Part shown: in pieces, positions 9,016 to 17,726 of the stretch
Layout: every line of letters begins with the position of its first letter
How positions within the stretch are numbered: the first letter of the stretch is position 1
NCBI GenBank assembly: GCA_016713865.1
Contig: JADJOG010000013.1
Coordinates: 26,133-90,132 of the forward strand
Source: Flavobacteriales bacterium
Lineage (GTDB): Bacteria > Bacteroidota > Bacteroidia > Flavobacteriales_F > PHOS-HE28
Direction of reading: 5' to 3'
Length of the DNA stretch: 64,000 nucleotides
Made by a program: the position numbers and the translations under genes
Notes under the pieces: generated by a model
Database searches by the model: none
The model's input: only the letters and a program-made list of their open reading frames with translations
What the model was told of the DNA's origin: nothing

Positions 9016-9390
9016 TCAAAAGCGTCCGGCGAAACGCAGCCGGGTAAGCACTTTCTGCAAAGCGCGCAGCACGCACTCGCCGGCCAAGGCATGCAGGCCA
9101 CCAGCATCCAAGGTGCGCCGCAAGTGGCCTTCTGGGATATCGACGCGGTACATGGCGGTTTGAAGCGCGCTGCCGCCGCTGTGATCCAGAGCCAGGAGTC
9201 GGGAGAGCACACCCGCGCGCAATTCCTCAAAGGCCGCTTCGCCGACTAGAGGCACTGGCAACTCGCTGTCGGTGATCGCGAGATCCTTGCGCAACTGCGC
9301 CACTGTTGAAGCGAGGATCTCAGCGCGGTCGAGGTATCGAGCAAGGCCATCTCCGCTCATCGACAATGGGGTGTTGACCTCGTCGCTCAT
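9016..9390 (-). CDS. Conserved hypothetical protein
   Basis: A 124-residue, mostly helical protein with no signal peptide or membrane segment. The C-terminal half (TAMYRVDIPEGHLRRTLDA ... VLRALQKVLTRLRF) resembles small conserved proteins of Bacteroidota that end in an RxLQKVxxR helix; I know of no function for them. It lies directly upstream of the damaged sucA 5' end on the same strand, and this adjacency may be an assembly artefact. It is divergent from the gene starting at 9451. Confidence 0.65.
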   Translation of the reverse strand: MSDEVNTPLSMSGDGLARYLDRAEILASTVAQLRKDLAITDSELPVPLVGEAAFEELRAGVLSRLLALDHSGGSALQTAMYRVDIPEGHLRRTLDAGGLHALAGECVLRALQKVLTRLRFAGRF

Positions 9391-9418
9391 GCGGGCAAAG
9401 CTCCGTTGCGCATGGCAC

Positions 9419-9426
9419 TACTTTCG
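9419..9426 (+). promoter_or_regulatory. Putative -7 promoter element (TACTTTCG)
   Basis: TACTTTCG, 25 bases before the ATG at 9451, matches the TAnnTTCG/TAnnTTTG pattern seen repeatedly in this window. No clear -33 element at the usual spacing. Confidence 0.4.
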
Positions 9427-9450
9427 CCCGGCGCAGAAATAAACACACGC

Positions 9451-10335
9451 ATGCAATCCCGATCGCTCCTCGCTTTCACGCTCCTCGCTTCCTTCACCTC
9501 TGCTAACGCGCAGTACGGCACCTTCGACCCCGCCGCCGTTAAAGGGGCTAAGTCCGCGCAACTTGTCGTTGTGCTCGACGCGGGCGATTCGCCGTACAAC
9601 CGCGCCATCATGAAGGCGGTGAAGAGCGAGTGGAAGTTCAATGCGAGCACCGACTTCATCACTGTGAGCGATCTGGGCATGCAGCCCATCGACCCTGCCA
9701 AGGTGTACTTGATGAAGACCCGCCGCACCGACCCGGTTAAGTTCGAGGGCACCTTCATGGCCGTTGTTAAGGGCTGGAAGCAGAAGAAGGGCGACGCCTT
9801 ACAGCAGACCGACAATTGCTTTACCAGCATCAGCGCCGATCAGGAACTGGCATCGTTGCTCATCGACCCGAAAGCGATCAACGAGAAGAACATGAGCGGG
9901 ATGCTCGTTGTGTACGTGAAGCACCTGCAGGATTACCTGAAGCACGTTGAGACAGGCAAGATCACCGACAAGACCACCGCCGACCGGCTCTACGGCGGAC
10001 GCACCCGCTTGGTGCGCGAGACCGAACTGGTGCTCTCAACCGACCATATGGACAAGACCCTGCCGGATGCCGAGAGCATCAAGGTGGAATACAGCGCCCC
10101 ATTCGTGCTTGGAGGGCGTAATGAAGTGAGCAATGCGTTGGAAGCGCAGAGTAGCGCCAAGACCGTGACCGACGTGGTGATCACCGTGGGCGACCACAAG
10201 AACAAGCATTGCTTCAAGCGCGTGTTCAACGCGGGCACCGGCGAACTGATGTACCTGCGCGACGATGCGGCGATCTTCGGGAAAAAAGAAGGCTTCATCG
10301 TGGACGACCTGAAGGCGATCGCGAGGGCCCGGTAA
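9451..10335 (+). CDS. Secreted hypothetical protein
   Basis: A 294-residue protein of no family I recognise. It begins MQSRSLLAFTLLASFTSANA, a Sec signal peptide with likely cleavage after SANA, so the mature protein should be periplasmic or outer-membrane associated. The rest is soluble and rich in Lys, Asp and Val (QLVVVLDAGDSPYNRAIMKA, MKTRRTDPVKFEGTFMAVVK), with no cysteine pattern, repeats or sorting domain. The ATG at 9451 was chosen because it gives the signal peptide and follows a -7-like box by 25 bases. It appears to be monocistronic. Confidence 0.75.
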   Translation: MQSRSLLAFTLLASFTSANAQYGTFDPAAVKGAKSAQLVVVLDAGDSPYNRAIMKAVKSEWKFNASTDFITVSDLGMQPIDPAKVYLMKTRRTDPVKFEGTFMAVVKGWKQKKGDALQQTDNCFTSISADQELASLLIDPKAINEKNMSGMLVVYVKHLQDYLKHVETGKITDKTTADRLYGGRTRLVRETELVLSTDHMDKTLPDAESIKVEYSAPFVLGGRNEVSNALEAQSSAKTVTDVVITVGDHKNKHCFKRVFNAGTGELMYLRDDAAIFGKKEGFIVDDLKAIARAR

Positions 10336-10376
10336 GGCCGCTCTGAGGCCGGAGTAGGTGCTCTCGGGAAGGTTGC

Positions 10377-10384
10377 TACATTGG
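10377..10384 (+). promoter_or_regulatory. Putative -7 promoter element (TACATTGG)
   Basis: TACATTGG lies 22 bases before the ATG of the T9SS protein at 10406 and fits the TAnnTT(C/G)G pattern of the window. Confidence 0.4.
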
Positions 10385-10405
10385 CGATCCTCAAACCCGG
10401 GCAGC

Positions 10406-12466
10406 ATGCGCATCATTACCCTTTCTCTCCTACTCGCCTCCCTTCCGGCACTCGCCGAGCACTTGCCTGGAGGCAGCATCACCACCCGCTGTATCAGCGG
10501 CAATCAGCACCAGATCACTTTGAAGCTCTGGCGCGAATGCACCGGAGCGCCCATGATTGCCCAGAGCCTTGCGTTCAGCAATTCCTGCGGGGTGCAATTC
10601 TCGGTGAACGTGCCACTGATCTCCGTCGAGAACGTTTCGCCCGTGTGCCCCGACCAGATTGACCAGACGACATGCAACGGCGGGCCGTTCATCGGAATCG
10701 AGATGTACACCTACCAGCTCACCACCAACCTGTCGGCCTGCAACTTTTGGACGGTCGCATGGAACACCTGCTGCCGTTACCCGTCGGCGAACCTCAACGG
10801 CGCTCCTGGCATCTACATCGAGGCCGAATTGAACAACGCGGGGAACTTCTGCACCGAAGGAATCTCCTTCGCTGACCCTGTGCCGCCATTCGTATGCGTG
10901 GGACAACCGGTGAGCTACGACCCTGGTGTGATCGCACCTGCTAACCTGGAGCTGCGCTACTCACTGATCGATGCGCGCCGGCAAGTGGGCGTGAACCCGG
11001 TGATCGTCGAGGCCGTTACCTACCAGTCGGGGTATTCGGGTGAAGAGCCATTCACAGGCATGGCCATCGATAGCCTCACCGGCAATATCACCTTCACGCC
11101 AACGCTTCAGGGATATGTCATCACTGTCGTGCGCGTCGATTTCTACGATGCAAATGGAATCTGGCGTGGCAGCGTCATGCGCGACTTCCCTTTCGTTGCG
11201 CAAGCCTGCGACAACGTCGTTCCGGACGCCGCAAGCGGCGTGCTCGAGAACTTGAACGGCAGCGGAACAATCACCGGCAACTATTCCGCGAACACGTGCA
11301 GCGGCTCGCTCTGCCTTGATGCCGTAATCACGGATGCCGATGCCTTGCAATCACTGACGCTCACGAGCAACATCGGGCAAGTGATTCCCGGAGCCACCTT
11401 CAATGCAACGGGCTCCAACCCGGCCACGGCTACGTTGTGCATCGATGCTTCATCCATCGCAAGCGGCAATTACACCTTCAGCATCATCGCTACGGACAAT
11501 GCCTGTCCGGTGGTAGGCTCCCAGACCTTCACCTACACGCTTACTGTGCAATCGGCAACCGCCTCCGCTGGCGCCGATGCGAGCGCCACGATCTGCCCTG
11601 GCGTGAGCATCGACCTGGAAACGCTGCTCACCGGCGACCCCGGCGGCATATGGAGCGATGGACCGATCGTGAGCACGGCAGGCACGTACACCTATTCGCT
11701 CAAGACGAATTGCGGCGCCGATGAGGCCGTGTTCACCATCACGGAAGCGGATGCGCCGAACGCCGGTGAAGATGCTGTGGCCAGCGTATGCGAAGGTTCC
11801 GAGATCGACCTCATGAACTTGATCAACGGTAGCGCTGGTGGCGAGTGGCCCAATGGCGGCCCATTGGTTTCAACGGCTGGCACATACACCTACCTGGTCA
11901 CCACGAGCTGCGGCACAGACGAAGCGAGCTTCAAGTTGATCCTGATAGACGCTCCGGATGCAGGCAGTGACAATACCATCTTCGTTTGCCCTCAAGCCAC
12001 CGCCTTCTCCATGATTGATTCGCTGCTGGGCACGCCACAGCCGGGTGGCATCTGGCTGCTCGAAAGCGATGAAGTGGGCAGCGTGTTCGACCCTTCCCTC
12101 GATACCGAAGGCAACTACTGCTATGTCATCACATCAGCCGATTGCGGCGAGGTGAGCGCCTGCTTGCGCATCATCTTCCAGGATCCAGCGGAACCCGAGT
12201 GCATCTCGCTGGGTGTGGTTCAACGGCAGCAAACGGCTTGGATCGGCCCGAACCCCAGCAACGGACAACTGCTATTGACCATCATGGGGCCCTCGGCCAT
12301 TGATCTGCACGATGCCTCTGGCCGTTTAGCATGGAGCGCGCGCATTCCCAGCGCTGGGCAGTACACCTTGCAGTTGCCAGGCTCATTCAGCGACGGAAGC
12401 TATCTGCTGCGGATAGCGGAACAAGGCTCCATGCCCCGCATGCACCATATCGAACTGATCCGATAG
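10406..12466 (+). CDS. T9SS type A sorting-domain secreted protein
   Basis: A 686-residue surface or secreted protein. It begins with a signal peptide (MRIITLSLLLASLPALA) and a Cys-rich N-terminal domain opening HLPGGSITTRCISGNQHQI, common at the start of Bacteroidota gliding/adhesin-like proteins. Two near-duplicate modules of about 70 residues follow (ATICPGVSIDLETLLTG ... STAGTYTYSLKTNCG and ASVCEGSEIDLMNLING ... STAGTYTYLVTTSCG), plus a third divergent one (FVCPQATAFSMIDSLLG). The last ~75 residues form a type A sorting domain: IGPNPSNGQLLLTI, then LHDASGRLAWS and SYLLRIAEQGS. The role is probably adhesion or surface structure; this is inference. A strong terminator follows. Confidence 0.88.
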   Translation: MRIITLSLLLASLPALAEHLPGGSITTRCISGNQHQITLKLWRECTGAPMIAQSLAFSNSCGVQFSVNVPLISVENVSPVCPDQIDQTTCNGGPFIGIEMYTYQLTTNLSACNFWTVAWNTCCRYPSANLNGAPGIYIEAELNNAGNFCTEGISFADPVPPFVCVGQPVSYDPGVIAPANLELRYSLIDARRQVGVNPVIVEAVTYQSGYSGEEPFTGMAIDSLTGNITFTPTLQGYVITVVRVDFYDANGIWRGSVMRDFPFVAQACDNVVPDAASGVLENLNGSGTITGNYSANTCSGSLCLDAVITDADALQSLTLTSNIGQVIPGATFNATGSNPATATLCIDASSIASGNYTFSIIATDNACPVVGSQTFTYTLTVQSATASAGADASATICPGVSIDLETLLTGDPGGIWSDGPIVSTAGTYTYSLKTNCGADEAVFTITEADAPNAGEDAVASVCEGSEIDLMNLINGSAGGEWPNGGPLVSTAGTYTYLVTTSCGTDEASFKLILIDAPDAGSDNTIFVCPQATAFSMIDSLLGTPQPGGIWLLESDEVGSVFDPSLDTEGNYCYVITSADCGEVSACLRIIFQDPAEPECISLGVVQRQQTAWIGPNPSNGQLLLTIMGPSAIDLHDASGRLAWSARIPSAGQYTLQLPGSFSDGSYLLRIAEQGSMPRMHHIELIR

Positions 12467-12489
12467 AACGGATCGAGCGAATTTTCAGA

Positions 12490-12517
12490 AGGCCCCGATC
12501 ACTCCGGGGCCTTTTTG
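12490..12517 (+). terminator. Rho-independent terminator
   Basis: A perfect 8-bp stem AGGCCCCG (12490-12497) / CGGGGCCT (12505-12512) with a 7-base loop, followed by TTTTTGTTGTTT. It sits just after the T9SS gene and before the epimerase start. Confidence 0.88.
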
Positions 12518-12532
12518 TTGTTTCACCGAAGC

Positions 12533-13435
12533 ATGAGCACCATCCTTATTACCGGCGGAAGCGGCCTCATCGGCCAGCAGCTCACGACACGTCTGCAGCA
12601 ACAGGGCCATGGCGTGCGCTGGCTTGGGCGCCGGGCCATGCAGCATGGCGAGGTGCGGTGCTTCCGCTGGAATCCCGCAACAGGGCATGTTGATGCCAAC
12701 GCGCTTGAGAATGTTGATCACATCATGCATCTCGCGGGCGCTGGCATCGCCGATAAGCGCTGGACACGCTCGCGCGTAGCGGAGTTGATTGATAGCCGAG
12801 TCGCCACGGCACAGGTGCTCTTGAAGGCCTGCAAGGACCACGATGCGATCCCGAAGAGCTTCATCAGCGCTGCTGGAATCGGTTACTACGGAGCCGTTAC
12901 CGCTGACAGCTCTTACCGCGAGAGCGACGCCCCCGGCACGGACACCATCGCGCGCATCAGCACCGCATGGGAGAACGCCGTTGATGCATGGGCTCCCTGT
13001 TGCCGTGTGGTGAAGCTGCGAACCCCGGTTGTGCTTGCAGCAGAAGGCGGTGCCTTGCCCAAATTGGCCATGCCCGTGCGCTTGGGTGCGGGCGCAGCGT
13101 TCGGCAACGGGGAACAATGGATGCCGTGGGTGCACATCGACGATCTGTGCGCGGCATACATGAGGGCGATGGACGATTCCAGCATGAGCGGCGCCTACAA
13201 CGTGGTGGCCGATAGCGCAACGAACGCATCGTTCACTCGGAGCGTCGCGCGTATCCTCAAGCGCAAGCTGTGGCTGCCTGCGGTACCGGGTTGGTTGCTT
13301 CACGTCGCTCTGGGCGAAATGGCCTGCCTGCTGCTCGAAGGCAGCGCTGTTGATGGCAGCCGCTTGCGTGATTCCGGATTCGTTTACCGGTTCGAGGATC
13401 TGGATGAAGCCCTTGCTGACCTGCTGAGAAAGTAG
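12533..13435 (+). CDS. TIGR01777-family NAD(P)-binding epimerase
   Basis: A 300-residue SDR-like protein of the TIGR01777/YfcH family, whose members have an uncertain physiological reaction. It shows the Rossmann start STILITGGSGLIGQQLT, the family signature DHIMHLAGAGIADKRW, SAAGIGYYGA near residue 113 and the C-terminal DUF1731-type end (LPAVPGWLLHVALGEMA, then LLEGSAVDGSRLRDSGF). The ATG at 12533 lies within 20 bases of the terminator's T-tract, so this gene probably uses its own start signal. It converges on the polyprenyl synthase gene with only a few bases between stops. Confidence 0.88.
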   Translation: MSTILITGGSGLIGQQLTTRLQQQGHGVRWLGRRAMQHGEVRCFRWNPATGHVDANALENVDHIMHLAGAGIADKRWTRSRVAELIDSRVATAQVLLKACKDHDAIPKSFISAAGIGYYGAVTADSSYRESDAPGTDTIARISTAWENAVDAWAPCCRVVKLRTPVVLAAEGGALPKLAMPVRLGAGAAFGNGEQWMPWVHIDDLCAAYMRAMDDSSMSGAYNVVADSATNASFTRSVARILKRKLWLPAVPGWLLHVALGEMACLLLEGSAVDGSRLRDSGFVYRFEDLDEALADLLRK

Positions 13436-13438
13436 CGG

Positions 13439-14392
13439 CTACGCCTTCCGACCCATGAGGCTCGAAGCCAGCGCATGCAATGCGGCCTTGCGCTCAGTGG
13501 GAAATGGCAAGGCGTCGAGTTGCTCGATAGCCTCGCGCTCCATCGACTGGATCAGTGCTTCCGATTCATCGCGCGCGCCCAATGCGGTCAGGCATTCGAT
13601 CATGGCGCCCACATCACGCGCCACCATCGACCGGCCTAGCTCCGCAGCCAGAAGGCCTTCGCCACGGCCGCGCTCCAGCTCCAATCCGCGTATCAGGAGC
13701 CAGGTCTTCTTGCCTGCGCGCAGATCACCGCCGCGCTGCTTGCCGCTCACAGCTGGATCACCGAAGGCATCGATGTGATCATCGCGAAGCTGGAATGCGA
13801 GCCCGAGCCGCTCGCCGAAAAGCGCGAGCCCTCTCCGCCCCTGCTCATCGGCACCGCCCGAAATGGCGCCGAGTTCCAATGCGCAGGAAAGCAGAACAGC
13901 CGTTTTCAGGCGTATCATCTCCATGTACTCCGCTGCCGATACATCATGCCGCGCCTCGAAGGCCATATCCTGCGCCTGGCCTTCGCATACGGCCAGCGCA
14001 TAGCGGTTGAATACGGGCAGCCAGCGCTGATCGGTCATCAGGCATTCATAGGCCTTCACCATCATGGCATCGCCGCTGAGGATGGCCGTGTTCGCGTTCC
14101 AGCGCGCATGCACGGTAGGCTGGCCGCGTCGCGTGGGCGAGGCGTCCATCACATCGTCGTGCATGAGCGTGAAATTGTGGAAGATCTCGATGCCGATGGC
14201 GGCGTCCATCGCGCTGGATGCGGGGCCGCCCGCCAGCTCGCAGGCCATCAGCGTGGCCACGGGTCGCACGCGTTTCGCCGGGAGCCGCATGAGATAGGCC
14301 ATGGGCGTATGAAGCGAATCGTTCGGAACGCTCGCGCACCATTCGTTGATGCGCGCCTCAATGGCCGCTCTGTGCTCTTCCGGCGTGGTCAT
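13439..14392 (-). CDS. Polyprenyl diphosphate synthase
   Basis: A 317-residue trans-isoprenyl diphosphate synthase (FPP/GGPP synthase family), adding isopentenyl diphosphate to an allylic diphosphate in the cytoplasm. Both Asp-rich motifs are present: first LMHDDVMD near residue 77 and second FQLRDDHIDAFGD near 205, plus RVRPV (about 41-45) and the GxxxLxCA-like stretch LLSCALELGA. Chain length is hard to predict; FHNFTL before the first motif is compatible with a C15-C20 product. The ATG lies three bases past the rmlA stop on the same strand, so the polysaccharide operon may read into it. Confidence 0.9.
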   Translation of the reverse strand: MTTPEEHRAAIEARINEWCASVPNDSLHTPMAYLMRLPAKRVRPVATLMACELAGGPASSAMDAAIGIEIFHNFTLMHDDVMDASPTRRGQPTVHARWNANTAILSGDAMMVKAYECLMTDQRWLPVFNRYALAVCEGQAQDMAFEARHDVSAAEYMEMIRLKTAVLLSCALELGAISGGADEQGRRGLALFGERLGLAFQLRDDHIDAFGDPAVSGKQRGGDLRAGKKTWLLIRGLELERGRGEGLLAAELGRSMVARDVGAMIECLTALGARDESEALIQSMEREAIEQLDALPFPTERKAALHALASSLMGRKA

Positions 14393-14395
14393 GTA

Positions 14396-15259
14396 TCAGC
14401 GCTTGATCAGCGAGAGCAGGTATTGCCCGTACCCGCTCTTCACCAAAGGACGCGCGAGCGCCTCCAGTTGTTCGTCGTTGATCCAACCGCGCTTCCATGC
14501 CACCTCTTCGATGCAGCCGATGCGCAGGCCCTGCCGCTCTTCAATCACCTGCACGAATTGGCCTGCCTGCATGAGCGAGGCGAAGGTGCCGGTATCGAGC
14601 CAAGCGGTGCCGCGATCGAGCAGTTCCACGCGCAAGCGGCCTTGGCGCAGGTATTCCTTGTTCACATCGGTGATCTCGTATTCGCCACGGGCGCTGGGCT
14701 TCAGGTCGCGAGCGATGTCGAGCACGGCATTGTCGTAGAAATAAAGTCCAGGCACAGCGAAATTGCTCTTCGGCTTGGCGGGCTTCTCCTCGATGCTGAG
14801 CACCGTGCCATCCTCCGCGAAGTCGACCACGCCATAGCGTTCCGGATCGCTCACGTGGTAGGCGAACACCAAGCCTCCTTCTGGCGAGGTATGCTTGCTG
14901 AGCATGCGGCCGAGGCCAGCGCCGTAGAAAATGTTATCGCCCAGGATCAGCGCCACGGAATCGCTGCCCACATGCTCACGGCCGATCACGAAGGCCTGCG
15001 CCAGACCGTTGGGCTGGGGCTGCTCCGCGTAGCTGAAGCTGCAACCGAGGGCGGCGCCATCGCCCAGAAGCCGCTTGAATTGCGGCAGATCATGCGGCGT
15101 GCTGATGATGAGCACCTCGCGGATGCCCGCTGCCATGAGCGTGCTCAGCGGGTAGTAGATCATCGGCTTGTCATACACCGGCATCATCTGCTTGCTCACG
15201 GCAAGCGTGAGCGGATGCAGGCGCGTGCCGGAGCCTCCGGCGAGGATGATTCCTTTCAT
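14396..15259 (-). CDS. rmlA: Glucose-1-phosphate thymidylyltransferase
   Basis: A 287-residue nucleotidyltransferase making dTDP-glucose from dTTP and glucose-1-phosphate. Motifs: MKGIILAGGSGTRLHPLT (nucleotide loop), SKQMMPVYDKPMIYYPLS, ALILGDNIFYGAGL (Mg-binding Asp), YGVVDF, SIEEKPAKPKSNFAVPGLYF and RGTAWLDTGTF. Length and motifs are those of RmlA. Its ATG overlaps the stop of the MMPL exporter gene (ATGA), so the two are translationally coupled. With rmlB at 19.8 kb it would supply dTDP-4-keto-6-deoxyglucose; rmlC and rmlD are not in this window. Confidence 0.95.
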   Translation of the reverse strand: MKGIILAGGSGTRLHPLTLAVSKQMMPVYDKPMIYYPLSTLMAAGIREVLIISTPHDLPQFKRLLGDGAALGCSFSYAEQPQPNGLAQAFVIGREHVGSDSVALILGDNIFYGAGLGRMLSKHTSPEGGLVFAYHVSDPERYGVVDFAEDGTVLSIEEKPAKPKSNFAVPGLYFYDNAVLDIARDLKPSARGEYEITDVNKEYLRQGRLRVELLDRGTAWLDTGTFASLMQAGQFVQVIEERQGLRIGCIEEVAWKRGWINDEQLEALARPLVKSGYGQYLLSLIKR

Positions 15260-17656
15260 GCTTCTTGTTTCGGTTGGTCGCTCTCCCCTTCGATCCGCAG
15301 CGCATCGAGCTCGATATCCGACTCCTCATCGAGGATGTCGAGCATGGGCTCATCGAAGGCGCGCGTGGTCAGGCTCTTGTCGAAGCTGAGCAGCAATGAG
15401 GGCAGCACGATCAAATTGGTGAACATGGCCACCAGCAAGGTGAAGGACACGAGCAGCCCGAGCGCTTGCGTGCCGCCGAAATCGGAGAAGACGAAGAGGC
15501 TGAAGCCGCAGAAGAGCACGATGCTGGTGTATATCATGCTCACGCCGGCCTCGCGCAGCGCCAGCACCACGGAGGTCTTGATCGTATGCCCAGTGAGCTT
15601 CAGTTCGTGCCGGTACTTGCTCAGGTAATGGATCGCGTCATCCACGGCGATGCCGAAAGCGATGCTGAACACGAGCAAGGTGCTCGGCTTGATGGCCACC
15701 CCGAGGTAACCCATGAGACCCGCGGTAGCGACCAGCGGGATCAAGTTGGGGATGAGCGATACCACGACCATGCGCATGGAACTGAAGAGCAGTGCCATGA
15801 GGCAGGCGATCACGATCACGGCGAGCGCGAGGGAGATCATCAGGTTCTTCACCATGTACTTGCTGCCTTCGAGGAAAACCACGCTCGTTCCCGTTAACGT
15901 CACCCGGAAATCAGCAGGCGGGAAGATCGAGTCCACATCGGCGCGCAAGCGGCCAAGCAGCGTATCCATGCGCGCGGTGCCCACATCGGCCACCTGCATG
16001 GTAAGGCGCGTGGTGCGCTTCTCCTCGTCGATGAAGGCGCGCGCCAAGCCTCCTTGGTCCTGTGCTGCTTCGAGGTACGGGAGTATGAAGCTCTTCTCCT
16101 GGGCATTGATCAGCGCATAACGCTCGGGGTCGCCGCCGTAGAATGCCTGCTTGGTGAATTTGGCTGCATCGGCCACCGACAAGGAGCGCGATAACTCAGG
16201 ATAGGTGCGCAATGAATCCTGCAGGCGCGATAGCCGCTTGAGGTTGGCATCCTTCAGCGCCTGCCCCTTCTTGCCGGCGTCAACCAGCACCTCGAGCGGC
16301 ATCACGCCTTTCAGCCGCGCCTCGAACCATCGCAGATCCTGCATCACGGGGTCGTCCATCGGCAGGTCATCAACCACATGGGTCTCGTTGCGCAGCTTCA
16401 GCACGCCCACCATGCCAATGGCCACAAGCACCAACGTGGCGATGTAAACGGCTGGCCTGTGGTTCTGCACCAAGCGGATGAACCAATTGGTGAGGCCATC
16501 GACCCAGCGGCGATCGAGATGCGCGATGTGCCGTTCCTCTGGATCGCCTTGGAAGCTGAGCAGGATGGGCACCAGCAAGAGGCTGAGGGCGAATACGGCC
16601 ATGATGTTCAAGCTGGCCACCAGGCCGAATTGCTTGAGCACGTCGCTGTATGTGGGTATGAAGGTCGCGAAGCCCGCGGCCGTGGTGGCGTTGGTGGTGA
16701 AGGAGGCGCGGCCCACGCGGTAGATCACGCGCGAAAGGGCCTTCACACGGTTGCGGTGCGTGGCGAATTCGTGGTGGTACTTGTTGATGAGGAAGATGCA
16801 GTTGGGGATGCCGATCACGATGATCAGCGGTGGGATCACGCTCATGACCGAGGTGAGCTTGAAGCCGAGCAGGCCGATGGAGCCCACCGCCCACACCACG
16901 CTCACAGCCACTACCGTGAGGCATACGAACATGACGCGCCAGCTTCGGAAGAAGAGGTAGATGAGCGCCGCAACCACCCCCACCATGAGGCCCACGAACA
17001 TCTGCAGCTCGCTCTTGGTGCGCTCGGTGACCACCGTGCGGATGAAAGGCAGGCCGCTGCGGCGCACATCGATGCCTCCTTGCTCGAACTCCTTCACGCG
17101 CGCATCAATCAGTTCAACCATATCGCCGCGCTGCTCGCTGTTGAAGCGCTCGGGATTCACGAACACCATCATCAGGCTGGTGGCCTCGTTGTCGCTGTAC
17201 AGGAGGCCCTCATAGAAGGGCAGCCTGCGCGCCTCCTGCCGGATGCTATCGACCTCGGTCTTGCTCAAGGGCATGCGGCGCACCACCGGCGTGAGCCTCA
17301 AGCGCTTCAGGCTATCGTCGCGGAGGAGGGTGTAGAAATTGGCCTCGCTGAACACCGAATCGACGCCGGGCTGCTGCTTCAGGTCGCGGCCCAAGCGCCA
17401 CCAGGCCTGGAAGTGCTCCAATTCGCGCAGCCGCGCATCCTCGATGCCCAACACGATGATGTTGCCATCCTCCGAGAAGCGGGCCTGCAGCTCCTCGTAC
17501 TGCACGTAGGCGCTATCGGTCTTGGGCAGCAGCCCGCCGAACTTGTAGCTGAGCTTCATTCTTCATCTCGTAGCCGAGGAAGAGCGTGATCAGCCCCAGC
17601 ACCACCAGGATGCCGTTGCGGTTACGGAGTATGCGACTGCTGAGCCAGGCCCACAT
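15256..17656 (-). CDS. RND/MMPL-family exporter (frameshifted near N-terminus)
   Basis: A roughly 800-residue inner-membrane protein of the RND superfamily (predicted exporter, COG1033/MMPL type), probably moving a lipid or other hydrophobic compound by proton drive. Two repeats each have a large periplasmic loop and about six membrane segments (for example YLFFRSWRVMFVCLTVVAVS and IVIACLMALLFSSMRMVVV); FGIAVDDAIHYLSKYRHE is the conserved segment after TM10. The unbroken frame starts at 17559 without the first helix. That helix is encoded just upstream from an ATG at 17656 (MWAWLSSRILRNRNG, then ILVVLGLITLFLGYEM) and joins if one extra base near 17557 is removed. Translationally coupled to rmlA, which suggests a role in envelope glycolipid export; that is inference. 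Confidence 0.86.
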
Positions 17657-17726
17657 GATCGACCGCCACGCTTATGGCGCCGCCAAAGGCGCGATTTACA
17701 CAGCGGATTGGCTGCGATGCAGAAGA

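Noticed and set aside
13775..15628. A 617-codon open frame on the plus strand across the polyprenyl synthase and rmlA region
   Set aside because: It is antisense to two well-supported genes, has no recognisable domain and a His/Arg/Ala-rich composition typical of antisense frames in GC-rich DNA.
16378..17589. A 403-codon open frame opposite the RND/MMPL exporter
   Set aside because: Antisense shadow rich in His, Glu and Ala; the minus strand encodes clear membrane helices.
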